A stretch of 64,000 bases of DNA from NCBI GenBank assembly GCA_029224185.1, contig CM055189.1, forward strand, positions 3,142,340 to 3,206,339. The letters run 5' to 3'. Position 1 is the first letter of the stretch; the number at the start of each line of letters is the position of its first letter. Below are positions 1 to 11,492 of the stretch, one piece after another. Source of the DNA: Karalla daura. Taxonomy: Eukaryota > Chordata > Actinopteri > Chaetodontiformes > Leiognathidae. The notes under the pieces are model-generated. The model was not told the DNA's origin and did no database searches. It saw nothing but the letters and a program-made list of their open reading frames with translations. The translations under genes were made by a program, and so were the position numbers.

Positions 1-3000
1 TCTCTCTGGTTGTCTCTCTCCAGTTGTCTCTCTCTGGTTGTCTCTCTCTGGTTGTCTCTCTCTGGTTGACTCTCTCTGGTTGTCTCTCTCCAGTTGTCTC
101 TCTCTGGTTGACTCTCTGCAGTTGTGTCTCTCTGGTTGTCTCTCTCTGGTTGTCTCTCTCCAGTTGTCTCTCTCCGGCTGGCTCTCTCTGGTTGTCTCTC
201 TCCAGTTGTCTCTCTCTGGTTGTCTCTCTCTGGTTGTCTCTCTCTGGTTGTCTCTCTCCAGTTGTCTCTCTCTGGTTGACTCTCTCCAGTTGTGTCTCTC
301 TGGTTGTCTCTCTCTGGTTGTCTCTCTCCAGTTGTCTCTCTCCGGCTGGCTCTCTCTGGTTGTCTCTCTCCAGTTGTCTCTCTCCGGTTGTCTCTCTCCG
401 GCTGGCTCTCTCCAGTTGTCTCTCTCTGGTTGACTCTCTCCAGTTGTCTCTCTCTGGTTGTCTCTCTCCGGCTGGCTCTCTCCAGTTGTCTCTCTCTGTT
501 TGTCTCTCTCCGGCTGGCTCTCTCTGGTTGTCTCTCTCTGGTTGTCTCTCTCCAGTTGTGTCTCTCTGGTTGTCTCTCTCTGGTTATCTCTCTCTGGTTG
601 ACTCTCTCTGGTTGACTCTCTCTGGTTGTCTCTCTGGTTGTCTCTCTCCAGTTGTCTCTCTCTGGTTGACTCTTTCTGGTTGACTCTCTCTGGTTGTCTC
701 TCTCCAGTTGTCTCTCTCTGGTTGTCTCTCTCTGGTTGACTCTCTCTGGTTGACTCTCTCTGGTTGACTCTCTCTGGTTGTCTCTCTCTGGTTGTCTCTC
801 TCTGGTTGACTCTCTCTGGTTGACTCTCTCCGGTTGTCTCTCTCTGGTTGTCTCTCTCTGGTTGACTCTCTCTGGTTGTCTCTCTCTGGTTCTCTCTCTC
901 TGGTTGTCTCTCTCTGGTTGTCTCTCTCCGGTTGTCTCTCTCTGGTTGACTCTCTCTGGTTGACTCTCTCTGGTTGTCTCTCTCCAGTTGTCTCTCTCTG
1001 GTTGTCTCTCTCTGGTTGACTCTCTCTGGTTGACTCTCTCCGGTTGTCTCTCTCTGGTTGTCTCTCTCTGGTTGACTCTCTCTGGTTGACTCTCTCTGGT
1101 TGACTCTCTCCGGTTGTCTCTCTCCGGTTGTCTCTCTCTGGTTGTCTCTCTCTGGTTGACTCTGTCTGGTTGTCTCTCTCTGGTTGTCTCTCTCCAGTTG
1201 TCTCTCTCTGGTTGTCTCTCTCTGGTTGACTCTCTCTGGTTGACTCTCTCTGGTTGTCTCTCTCCAGTTGTCTCTCTCTGGTTGTCTCTCTCTGGTTGTC
1301 TCTCTCCGGCTGGCTCTCTCTGGTTGTCTCTCTCTGGTTCTCTCTCTCTGGTTGTCTCTCTCTGGTTGTCTCTCTCCGGTTGTCTCTCTCTGGTTGACTC
1401 TCTCTGGTTGACTCTCTCTGGTTGTCTCTCTCCAGTTGTCTCTCTCTGGTTGTCTCTCTCTGGTTGACTCTCTCTGGTTGACTCTCTCCGGTTGTCTCTC
1501 TCTGGTTGTCTCTCTCTGGTTGACTCTCTCTGGTTGTCTCTCTCTGGTTCTCTCTCTCTGGTTGTCTCTCTCTGGTTGTCTCTCTCCGGTTGTCTCTCTC
1601 TGGTTGACTCTCTCTGGTTGACTCTCTCTGGTTGTCTCTCTGGTTGTCTCTCTCTGGTTGTCTCTCTCTGGTTGACTCTCTCTGGTTGACTCTCTCCGGT
1701 TGTCTCTCTCTGGTTGTCTCTCTCTGGTTGACTCTCTCTGGTTGACTCTCTCTGGTTGACTCTCTCCGGTTGTCTCTCTCCGGTTGTCTCTCTCTGGTTG
1801 TCTCTCTCTGGTTGACTCTGTCTGGTTGTCTCTCTCTGGTTGTCTCTCTCCAGTTGTCTCTCTCTGGTTGTCTCTCTCTGGTTGACTCTCTCCAGTTGTC
1901 TCTCTCTGGTTGTCTCTCTCCAGTTGTCTCTCTCTGGTTGTCTCTCTCTGGTTGTCTCTCTCTGGTTGACTCTCTCTGGTTGTCTCTCTCCAGTTGTCTC
2001 TCTCCAGTTGTCTCTCTCTGTTTGACTCTCTCCGGCTGTCTCTCTCTGGTTGTCTCTCTCTGGTTGTCTCTCTCTGGTTGTCTCTCTGGTTGTCTCTCTC
2101 CAGTTGTCTCTCTCTGGTTGACTCTTTCTGGTTGACTCTCTCTGGTTGTCTCTCTCCAGTTGTCTCTCTCTGGTTGTCTCTCTCTGGTTGACTCTCTCTG
2201 GTTGACTCTCTCTGGTTGTCTCTCTCCAGTTGTCTCTCTCTGGTTGTCTCTCTCTGGTTGTCTCTCTCCGGCTGGCTCTCTCTGGTTGTCTCTCTCTGGT
2301 TCTCTCTCTCTGGTTGTCTCTCTCTGGTTGTCTCTCTCCGGTTGTCTCTCTCTGGTTGACTCTCTCTGGTTGACTCTCTCTGGTTGTCTCTCTCCAGTTG
2401 TCTCTCTCTGGTTGTCTCTCTCTGGTTGACTCTCTCTGGTTGACTCTCTCCGGTTGTCTCTCTCTGGTTGTCTCTCTCTGGTTGACTCTCTCTGGTTGAC
2501 TCTCTCTGGTTGACTCTCTCCGGTTGTCTCTCTCTGGTTGTCTCTCTCTGGTTGACTCTGTCTGGTTGTCTCTCTCCGGTTGTCTCTCTCTGGTTGACTC
2601 TCTCTGGTTGACTCTCTCTGGTTGTCTCTCTCCAGTTGTCTCTCTCTGGTTGTCTCTCTCTGGTTGTCTCTCTCTGGTTGTCTCTCTCCAGTTGTCTCTC
2701 TCCAGTTGTCTCTCTCCGGTTGTCTCTCTCTGGTTGTCTCTCTCTGGTTGTCTCTCTCCAGTTGTCTCTCTCCGGCTGGCTCTCTCTGGTTGTCTCTCTC
2801 CAGTTGTCTCTCTCCGGCTGGCTCTCTCCGGCTGGCTCTCTCTGGTTGTCTCTCTCCAGTTGTCTCTCTCCGGCTGGCTCTCTCTGGTTGTCTCTCTCTG
2901 GTTGTCTCTCTCCAGTTGTCTCTCTCTGGCTAGCTCTCTCTGGTCGTCTCTCTCTGGTTGTCTCTCTCCAGCTGGCTCTCTCTGGTTGTCTCTCCCTGGT

Positions 3001-3180
3001 TGTCTCTCTCTGGTTGTCTCTCTCTGGTTGTCTCTCTCTGGTTGACTCTCTCTGGTTGTCTCTCTCTGGTTGACTCTCTCTGGTTGTCTCTCTCTGGTTG
3101 TCTCTCTCTGGTTGTCTCTCTCCAGTTGTCTCTCTCCGGCTGGCTCTCTCCGGCTGTCTCTCTCTGGTTGACTCTCTCCG
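1..3180 (+). repeat. 14-bp pyrimidine-rich minisatellite in hoga1 intron 3
   Basis: The whole stretch is a tandem array of about 14-bp units. The main unit is TCTCTCTGGTTGTC, with variants ending GGTTGAC, CCAGTTGTC, CCGGTTGTC and CCGGCTGGC, and a few shortened units (for example near 625, 1640 and 2085). Sequence blocks recur at larger scale. A rare variant, GGTTCTCTCTCTCTGG, occurs near 888, 1337, 1547 and 2299, and the flanking blocks repeat at about 658 and 962 bp. The array ends 16 bp before hoga1 exon 4, so it fills the visible part of intron 3. Open frames across it (repeating Ser-Leu-Ser-Gly-Cys) are a by-product of the repeat and not a gene. The left edge is cut by the window. Confidence 0.97.
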
Positions 3181-3196
3181 TGTCCCCCTGCTGCAG

Positions 3197-3331
3197 GTGG
3201 CGGACCGCAGCCCGGTCCCGGTGGTCCTGTACAGCGTCCCGGCCAACACGGGCCTGGAGCTGCCGCTGGACGCCGTCCTGCAGCTGGCTCAGCATCCCAA
3301 CATCCGAGGCCTGAAGGACAGCGGAGGAGAC
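3197..3331 (+). CDS. hoga1: hoga1 exon 4 (4-hydroxy-2-oxoglutarate aldolase, mitochondrial)
   Basis: HOGA1 cleaves 4-hydroxy-2-oxoglutarate to pyruvate and glyoxylate in mitochondria, the last step of hydroxyproline breakdown. It belongs to the DHDPS/NAL class I aldolase family; human loss of function causes primary hyperoxaluria type III. This exon gives 45 codons, VADRSPVPVVLYSVPANTG through GLKDSGGD, nearly identical to human residues 157-201. The active-site tyrosine (Tyr168 in VLYSVP) and the Schiff-base lysine (Lys196 in LKDSGGD) are both present. The acceptor is CCCCCTGCTGCAG before GTGGCG and the donor is GAC|GTGAGG. The length of 135 nt and phase 0-0 match human exon 4 (c.469-603). 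Exons 1-3, with the mitochondrial leader and the first part of the barrel, lie upstream of the window. Codons are markedly GC-rich in the third position compared with the introns. The identification is secure. Confidence 0.97.
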
Positions 3332-4149
3332 GTGAGGAACCTTTAAGATGTCTCTCTCTCTCTCTCTCTCCCTCTCCCTCTCTCTCTCTCTCTGTGATGG
3401 GAAACTCTGTGAGAAAGTGGGAAAAATGCACCGGAAATCAGAATTCTGAAGCCACAGATAGAAACAGAGCTCAGAAATATCAAAGAGGACCTAGAATGGT
3501 TAGAAAAACAATAAATTAATTCAATTTGTAAGACACACATGCACAAAAAATCTGTAAAATATGTATAAAAAATGCAAGACTCTAGTAATCCTAGTAGACT
3601 GTTTTCACGTTATTCATGATAATGCTTTTAATAATTTTCACAGTTTCTTTTATTTTTCACATAAAAAAACCTGTAAAACTCAATCACTAATTTTTTTTTA
3701 TCAATTTCACGTTTTTTTTGGTGCTTTTATCACAACAACACTGGAATACGAAAATTCTGAAACACTTTAAATATTTAGTATTTATGAATCAGGGCTGATC
3801 AAAGAGTAAAAATACTTTACTGTACTATATAGTATATATAGAATATACACATATATATATGTGTACATATAGTATATACTATATAGTATACACTCCTGTC
3901 CCTAGGGTTAAATGCTCAGTAATCATTTATCAGCAGGTTGTGTTGTTGAAATTGATCCAGTGTAGCTAAACGTTGCTAGAAACTTCCACAGAACCTAAAA
4001 CTAAAGTGTGTGTGTGAGAGTGTGTGTATCCTGTAGGGTCAAATCCAGGGAGGAGGAGGAGGAGGAGGAGGAGGAGGAGGAGGAGGAGGAGGAGGAGGAG
4101 GAGGGGGTTTAAAGAAAAAAAAAGCTAAAAAAAAGGACAGTTTGCTCTT

Positions 4150-4470
4150 GTCGAGCTCTTCGTACCTTTTTCGTCTGTGTGGGAAGTGTCTGCACAAGAA
4201 GTTGCGAGCGGATTTTCTCGATTTGGGAGGAGGAGACGCGCCGTCTTCCGACCGGCGGCCCGGAGGAGACGGCGGCGGCGTGGGCGTAGTTCAGGCGCGG
4301 AGCAGCCGCGCTCCCGGGTGGGCGGGAGGAGGCCAGGGACGGAAACACGACGGGGTCAATTCGAGGGAGGCGGACGGCGAGAGGAAGGGAAAAGATTCTT
4401 CCGAGCAAAACAGAAAGTCCCCGGAGAGGCTTCAGAGCGGCAGAGAGGACACGGTCCAGGTTCTGGAGGC
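4150..4470. promoter_or_regulatory. CpG-rich patch inside hoga1 intron 4
   Basis: About 300 bp are strongly enriched in G, C and CpG (for example GGCGGCGGCGTGGGCG near 4270) and flanked by AT-rich intron and an AGG repeat. Overlapping open frames of about 100-120 codons exist on both strands, but their Arg/Gly/Ala/Ser content follows base composition and I recognise no domain. It could be an intronic CpG island, an internal promoter or the first exon of an unannotated transcript. Regulatory role is inference only. Confidence 0.3.
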
Positions 4471-7249
4471 TCGGGGGGTTTCTGTGAAAATCAAAACCAG
4501 GATTTAGGAATTCTTCTGATTATTTGCATGGTCTGAATTAGTATCTTAACAGGTCTCGAGCTCCTTTTTACAGATTCCTTTCTACAGATGCTTTTCTTTT
4601 ATTATTTCAGAAAACCAAACAGAGGACAGAGATGTGTTTATCCTCATAGCATCGATGTTTTGGGATGTCAGGCACATACGTGTCTGACTCTGCTGTGGAG
4701 TAGATGCAAGGTGTGTTTCCAGTACCTGTGGAATTAATCACAATCCAGATATCAAAATAAAACAGCTCTCGAAAACGTGCCAAAAAAGCAGGTGGTGAAA
4801 ACACCTAAATGTTCAAAAATGTCTCAAATGTTGTCAAAACGTGTCATCTCATAAAGTGGTTCCTCGGACGTGTCGACGTAGAAGTTTTTTAACAGATAAA
4901 CGTTTATTTTCTCATTTATGTGTCACCTGACACATGACGTAGAAGGTCACATGACCAGCTCCCTTCAGACAAAGGAGGAGATCAACCTGTTTCTCATTTC
5001 TGATCAAAAGATCAAATCTGATCTAAACGATGTTTTGGACGTCCATCCTAATGGACATTGAGGAGTGAAGGGACGTCCATGTCCTGCTGCGAGCTTTATC
5101 GAAATTTTAGATCATGTTTATTTTGTGACAATATGGCAGCGCAGCTACAGAATCCATCCATCAGAGCCTGGGACCTGAACAGAAATCGTGAATTCTCCTT
5201 CACATTAATCTTTGGAACTATATACTTGCATAAATTATGTACTCACTGTCTGTCTTAAGCTACTTTCAATTCCAAAGTTTTAACTCTCAATTGCTCATAT
5301 TTAACAAGCACAGAGTTGAAAGAAAATCTTCCTAAAGTGCCGTTAACTGAACCTCTTTGTGTCTCAGTGTGAGAATATCAAATAGAACGTGTCCGTCGTA
5401 GCTATGTTATCATGGTATAAATGTAAAAATAATGAATATGAATATAAATAGAAACTCTTGCGTAACATATAAAGACAGAGTCCGAGAATCAATCGACGAC
5501 AACAAGAACAACACTAATGAGTAAGAAATGAATGAACAAAGGAATGAATGTAAATAATGGCAATAAATAAGACCTAAATAAGGGAAATCGTTATATATTA
5601 ATAAGAGCTGTTGCCTCCAGCCGACCTCTTAGGTTTTGACTCTACAGGATAAAGATTGAAGACGAGAAGAACTGATCATAAAGATAGAAAACTGGACCCG
5701 GCCGAGGCTGTAAACCGGGCCGTGAAAAAACGAACCAAAAGTTTGAAGAGGAGCAGGTTTTCTGTGTCGTTATCGTGCAGGTTTAGACGAGGAAGAAGCT
5801 GCGGCTGCCTCAGCGATCGTCCCCTCAGGAGTCATTAAACTTTCTCACATTTAAGTATCTCACCTCGTCTGCTCTAATCTGATTCCTGCTGCCCACGCTG
5901 CTGCTGCTGCACACACACGCACACACACACACACACACGCACACACACACACACACACAGAGCAGGTGTTTTTTCTCCCCCCGCCCAGACGTGAATCCGA
6001 GGCATCCTCAGCCTTCACTCAATCCGAACTACTTATTGTCTCTTTTAAACGAAGTAATTACAAACGCCTACCGTCACTTATCCCTGCAGAGACGAGTCGG
6101 GATCATTTATAGTTCTGTCTCGTTTTAACAGCAGATATAATGAAATATGACACGGTGACACTGAAACTAATTTTTTTTCATTTTTTTTTCACTCTAATTG
6201 TGCGACACACCAACACACACACACACACATAAAGTATATATATATATATATATATATATAAAGATTGGTGGCGATGGAGCTGACAAGTTAGTGGCCCCTT
6301 GTTCTGTCAGACCAAAAGGCGACGTAATCTTTTGTTTTTACCGTGAGACAATTAAGAGTTTTAGAAATCAAAGTTTTTCTAATTTTGCTCGATTAATACA
6401 ACAGAAATTAACTCCTTTGACACGAATCAGAAGGTGCCCCCCTGCCTCCCCCTCCCCCCCACCAAACAAACAAAAGTTTAAAGAAGAGCAATAACAATAT
6501 TAATCGTTATTATCCGGGGGGTTTTTGAAGGTTTTTGTTGTCAGATCCGTTGAAAAGGAGTGAACGATCTACTCTTCTTCTTGCGACATCGTGCAGCCTC
6601 TCGTCAAGGCAACAACGTGCTCGGTGATGGAGACATCATGACGTGAGGTGGAGGGGTGACCTCGCTACGTGCTGAACTCCACATGTTGAAATGGATGCAA
6701 CGTGGGAAAGAAGAACAGCACAGAAAAGTCTTCTCTCTGTTCAGGGAGGGAGGGAGGGCGCGAGATTAGATCCTGTATTTAAGAGATTCAAAACAACCCA
6801 CGGGCGTTGGAGAATGACAGCGAGACAGACGGTGTGAAAACATCAATAAATGCTCGACAGAGCCAAGTGGAAGGACAAAGACAGGACGTGTCCAAGAGCT
6901 CGTCCTGATGCGTTGGGTTTTCTTTTGTGAGAGCGAAGCGACAACAACAAACAACAACAACAGCAACACCGCTCCAGACTGCGTCACGATTTGGTACGAC
7001 AGCCAGGAAATTTAAGGTGCAAATGAATACGCTGTGAGCGAGGTGTCGTGAGCGAGCGAGCGAGCGAGCGAGCGAGCGAGCGAGTATTTGGCGCCAAAAT
7101 TTCCAGATGTTTGTGTTTAACTCGGCTGTTGGAGCGATGACAGACACGCGCCTCTTAATTAATGATCCTACATCTGCTCCGAGCCTCTGTCTAGTGCTCC
7201 GGTTACCTCCTAGTTCAGGAAGAAGTCTGAAAGCTGCATTGTTTAGTAA

Positions 7250-7645
7250 AGAATGTATAAAGATGGTATAAAGATGGTATAAAGTCATATAAAGATGGTA
7301 TAAAGATGGTATAAAGTCATATAACGATGGTATAAAGAATGTATAAAGATGGTATAAAGATGGTATTAAGAATGTATAAAGATGGTATAAAGTCATATAA
7401 AGATGGTAGTAAGAATGTATAAAGATGGTATAAAGATGGTATAAAGTCACATAAAGATGGGATAAAGATGGTAAAAAGTCATATAAAGATGGTATAAAGT
7501 CATATAAAGATGGTAATAAGAATGTAAAAAGATGGTATAAAGATGGTATAAAGTCACATAAAGATGGGATAAAGATGGTATAAAGTTGTATAGAGAACGT
7601 ATGAAGGATGTGTAAAGTTGTATAAAGATGGTGTAGAATGTATGA
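7250..7645 (+). repeat. TATAAAGATGG minisatellite (about 11 bp)
   Basis: Roughly 400 bp are built of repeated TATAAAGATGG with interspersed TATAAAGTCATA, AAGAATG and AAGTCACATA variants. Read on the minus strand it opens a long frame rich in Tyr, Ile, Pro, Ser and Leu, which is repeat-derived. It lies in hoga1 intron 4. Confidence 0.92.
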
Positions 7646-8699
7646 AGGTAGTTCATGTGACTGGCAGGTAAGACAGCTTTCATGCGGTTGCCAGATGAGC
7701 CTGAAAGGGCACCATTTCTGTACAATAATTGTCAAAAGGCTGCAGAATAACATCTCATGAGATATCTGATGAAACCAGTGTCTCATAGCTTTTATATTAG
7801 TTATACAGTTAAAAAATACTGTTTACCCCCCCCCATTCCTTTCTTAGCACAATAGGCACCTGACTGAAATTGTCATTAGAAATGTAAAAAAAATAAGTCA
7901 AAACGATACGTGCTTACATGTAACAGTAGGATGCAGTGACACATGTTGAGGTTTATGTCTGGACTCTTCTTAGGTACAATTAAGACCTGAAAAGAGCATC
8001 TATCAGTGGAAATGCTTCATATCCCATCATCATCATTCTGCTCTCAGTTACACCAACACATACGAAATGGAAAGATAGATAGAGCAGCCTTCATGTTCTG
8101 CTGAAGCTGTCAAGAAAGCACCTGTCAGTTCACGTACGCCCCCTAGAGGTCAGGCAGAGTACTGCCTACCTCACTTACTGACTTCCCTCTGCACTTTATT
8201 CTACGACCAGCAGAAACGATTCTCTCACTCCAACATTAAAGACATTACACAGACTGCAGAGATTCGTGCTGTATAACAATAGTTTCCATATCGACGATAC
8301 GCTGAGGAACAGGAACGGGGCACGCGTCATGTGACCCGTGCGGTCGGACGAGAGGCACAGCTCTACAGGGCCTCAGTCGGGATTTCTGCCCTGTGTTTGA
8401 TGGCGAAATACACAAATTCTGCGATTTTTAATTCATAAAATGTCGAAAAAATGTCATACTGAAAATGAATCAGCTAAGTGTACTTTTGCATACGTAGTGA
8501 TAGGACGTCTTGGGCCCCTGGCTCCTCGTAATGGCCCCTGTGTGTGAGCCTCCTTATGTTCCGTGCTGTGCGTACCTTCTCAAAGGTTACGTTGCTCATC
8601 ATCTTATTAGCTCTGAGTATTAAATTAAGACGTTTTTCTCATTGCGGTTTCATGCCCCTCGTCTAACGACAACAACGAGACTTTTAAAAAAAAAAGCTA

Positions 8700-8965
8700 A
8701 AATAAAAAGCTAATGAGTGTTTTTCCGTGGCCGGGGCAGACGGGGCTCTAGCGCTGAGTGACGTTATTTTCCCGCTGGGGAGCTGGGATGGAAATAGCCG
8801 GAGTGGCGAGGCTTTCAGGGGACCAGCGGGGGAGCTCCCGTAACCTGCCTGACTGACTGATCAATTACAGTCCTCGCCGTGCTTGAAATGACTGATACGG
8901 AGAAAGTGATTGACACCAGGCAGGTAAAAATAGAGCCCGGCGGAGAGAGGAACCGGAGGCTGACG
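8700..8965. promoter_or_regulatory. possible conserved noncoding element
   Basis: Complex, repeat-free sequence that is GC-balanced and contains homeodomain- and Meis/Pbx-like words (TGATTGACA near 8908, TGATCAATTA near 8857, AGTGACGTTA near 8757). It is unlike the AT-rich flanks. No open frame of note. The call is by texture alone; conservation has not been tested. Confidence 0.22.
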
Positions 8966-9527
8966 ACTGTGTTTTATTTTTCCTTCTCCCCTGAGGAGCT
9001 CTCGGCCGCGTGTCCGTCCTCGTCGCTTTGAACGTTTCAGGTTTATTTGGATACGTTCACGCTTTCATATCCGGATCGACCAAAGAGAACTGAAAGAGGC
9101 AAAACAAAATGGAGCTCCCATCCATTATTCATGAGCTCTTTCTTGCCGTTCCTTGTTTGAAGTCGAGTTCTCTTTATTTCTCATATTTTCTATTTTTCGC
9201 CCCACTTGGGACTCGTCTGGAATTTTCTCTTCCACCTTTTTCTTCATCCTCTTCTTCTCCTCCTTCTTCTCCTCCTTCTTCTCCTTCTTTTCGTCCTGTT
9301 TTGGATCTTGAACGATCCCCTCCTCTCAAAACATCCAAAGTCAACGTTGGTCTCAATCTGAGCGATTTGTTTACCTGCTGAGATGTTGGTTCTGTGGTCT
9401 CCGGGGATTAAGACAGAGAAACACGACAGACATTAATCCTGACAGCAGGGAGGAGTGACAATGGCAATGAAACGCTCTTGATTTTCTCTCTCTCCCTCTC
9501 TCTTTCTCTGGTTCCTCTTCTCCTCAG

Positions 9528-9624
9528 ATCACACGGATCGGCCTGATTGTTCATAAAACCAAAGCGCAGGATTTCCAGGTTCTGGCGGGCTCAGCGGGGT
9601 TCCTCATGGCCGCCTACAGCGTCG
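9528..9624 (+). CDS. hoga1: hoga1 exon 5
   Basis: Ninety-seven nt follow the acceptor CTTCTCCTCAG and encode ITRIGLIVHKTKAQDFQVLA followed by GSAGFLMAAYSV and the first base of a glycine codon. This matches human residues 202-233. The exon runs straight on from the LKDSGGD of exon 4 and carries the strand with the GSAGFL motif of the aldolase barrel. Length and end phase (1) equal human exon 5 (c.604-700). The donor is GTCG|GTAAGA with G at intron position +5, the position mutated in a common human disease allele. Very secure. Confidence 0.97.
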
Positions 9625-9664
9625 GTAAGAAGTTCTAACACGGGACTAAAGCTTCATTTCCTCC

Positions 9665-9780
9665 AGCCTTTAATGATCCAGGTAGGAGACAAGAACAAGT
9701 TCTGATTTATGAACATCACCTGGCCAAGAGGCTCCGGCACAAAGGAAACATTACACAACAAACATATCAACAACATACAG
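9665..9780 (-). mobile_element. 3' tail of a non-LTR retrotransposon (L2-like), fragment
   Basis: On the minus strand this reads CTCTTGGCCAGGTGATGTTC, then ACTTGTTCTTGTCTCCTACCT and ATCATTAAAGGC. This is the pattern of the 3' untranslated tail of teleost L2-type LINEs (TTGGCCAGG... CTGGTTAAATAAAGG). No reverse transcriptase is attached, so it is a short 5'-truncated relic. Family assignment is from memory of the motif. Confidence 0.55.
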
Positions 9781-9827
9781 TTGACAATGATCCATTTGAT
9801 TTAACACAAATAACATTGTTGTGAGTT

Positions 9828-10175
9828 TAAAGGGACAGTGTGTTAAATTTGTTGTTGTTCACTTGCCAAAATCGATCATTGGAGTATTGTGACCTCTGCT
9901 AATCATCTGACACAGTGTCATGAGTGGAGAATTTGGGCAGCACCATGACTGTCCGCCATCTTGAAACTATAGCTGCCAGCAAGGGACAAACAAAAAGCAC
10001 CAATGCGTTTTTCCCCGGGAGCCAGGTAGGGATGCTGGAGGAGAAGTTTAGAGAGAAAGAGGCTTTTTGATACATGGAGGCCACTGTTGCTGCAGTACAC
10101 GTTTTAAACAATGGAGGCGCTAGAGTGATCCGATACACGGTTTCAGCGCTCAATGGGAGTAAAGCCTATACAGTG
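9828..10175 (+). mobile_element. MITE-like fragment beginning TTAAAGGGACAGTGTG
   Basis: The left edge reads TTAAAGGGACAGTGTGT, resembling the terminal inverted repeat of an abundant percomorph nonautonomous DNA element that begins the same way. The interior contains CCGCCATCTTG and CAATGGAGGCGC words typical of such elements. The right terminus is unclear; TACAGTGTTACAGT at 10169 is the nearest candidate, so the copy may be truncated or mosaic. Confidence 0.4.
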
Positions 10176-10543
10176 TTACAGTCAACTGCAAATGGGAAGG
10201 AGTAGTGGTTGAGGCGGATGAGGTCTTACGGATGAAGAGTTTGATGTAATTAGGTAAGTTCTACAGGCGAGGTGAAGAGGAGATGATAGATAGGAAGGTG
10301 TCTTGTCAGGAATTGACCAATGGTGCGCTCCATTATAGTTTTTCCGCACTGCAAAATCCATATTTGTACAATCTGACAAAGTACTCCAAGTCTCCCCTTC
10401 GAGGAAGATGGACGTCCAAAACATTGTTTTATTAGTTGTTTTAATCAAATGTAGGAACAGCATTTTATGCATGTCATGGAAACACATGGAAAAGTGGTTC
10501 CTCACATTCCTTTGAGCTATCGTCTCACCTGTTTTTTGCTGCC

Positions 10544-10917
10544 TAACCCCAACCCCAACCTTGACCCCTAACCCTAACCCCTAACCTTAACCATAACCAT
10601 AACCCCAACCTTAACCCTAACCCAAGGAAAATGCCTCACTACCTTCATACTCACCTCCCACCAGTCAAGAGGCCAGTACCAACAAATTGCACGCCCAGAT
10701 CTGAACCACAACCCCAAACCCAACCCCTCCCTCAACCCCTAACCCTAACTCCAACCTTAACCCTAACCCTAAGTCCAACCTTAACCCTAACCCTAACTCC
10801 AACCTTAACCCTAACCCTAAGTCCAACCTTAACCCTAACCCTAACTCCAACCTTAACCCTAACCCTAAGTCCAACCTTAACCCTAACCCTAACTCCAACC
10901 TTAACCCTAACCCTAAG
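10544..10917 (+). repeat. interstitial telomere-like array with 48-bp higher-order unit
   Basis: The first part (10544-10630) is degenerate CCCTAA-type sequence. From about 10740 it becomes regular: a 24-bp unit made of four hexamers (CCAACC, TTAACC, CTAACC, CTAACT) alternates with one whose last hexamer is CTAAGT, so the true period is 48 bp. The frame it opens (Pro-Thr-Leu-Thr-Leu) and the antisense Leu-Gly-Leu frame are artefacts. Similar short tracts occur at 15919-15945, 40295-40308 and 46764-46777. Confidence 0.93.
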
Positions 10918-11291
10918 CTAGAGAACATGCCACACACAACTCTGTAATTGCACAATTCTCCATGAGTCTTCATTCCTCCAGCACATCGTTTCTGGTTTGC
11001 TCATTCCTCTCAACTTTCCTTTTTCTCATCCTGACCAGAAACACTGCATCTCTCGCTCCACTGGTCCTTAATACAGAGTTTCCTTACCTGGTTTCCTCTC
11101 TGATCCAGACTGTCCACACCCCAAGGAACGAGGGAACTCGACTGTGGTGCTTTTTTTTTTGTTTTTTTAACGTTGGGATCCGTTTTCCTGCGACGCGTCC
11201 TCGTCCGCCTGCTCTGAATGTCGGCCACGTAAAGTTAGATAACGCACGAGAGCATCAACGCTCAGGAACCTAATGAGTCATGTTCCTACTG

Positions 11292-11293
<2 letters not shown>

Positions 11294-11349
<56 letters not shown>

Positions 11350-11492
11350 AGTCCCGCAGCTCTCTGATCTTTGCTCCCTGACATATTCTCATCTCCGTAA
11401 CTGAAATATAATTGGCCGTGTGTGTGTGTGTGTGTGTGCGTGCGTGCGTGTGTGTGTGTGTGTGTGTGCGTGCGTGTGTGTGTGTGTATGTG

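Larger units (their letters stand above)
3332..9527 (+). other. hoga1: hoga1 intron 4
   Basis: The intron starts GTGAGG and ends TTCTCCTCAG. I see no exon inside it. Besides the items listed separately it holds a TC tract (3350-3393), an AT-rich palindromic TATA stretch (3820-3895), an AGG run (4050-4107), CA repeats (5911-5960), adjoining CA and TA runs (6211-6260), and a GCGA tetranucleotide run (7050-7084). The rest (4500-5900, 6260-7040, 7650-8690) is unique-looking AT-rich sequence with short frames that lack any recognisable protein similarity. Confidence 0.85.

Noticed and set aside
24..3073. Many overlapping plus-strand open frames giving Ser-Leu-Ser-Gly-Cys-Leu repeats
   Set aside because: Open in all frames because the 14-bp unit lacks stops in most variants; no conserved domain, and the stretch is an intron.
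4109..4536. Frames of about 100-120 codons on both strands in the CpG-rich patch
   Set aside because: Composition-driven (Arg, Gly, Ala, Ser) with no domain and no convincing splice sites; kept only as a regulatory candidate.
6788..7786. 332-codon minus-strand frame
   Set aside because: Most of it is the TATAAAGATGG minisatellite read backwards, and the flanks show no domain.
10740..10917. CRISPR-like array (regular repeats)
   Set aside because: Units are contiguous without spacers, telomere-like, and in a vertebrate genome.
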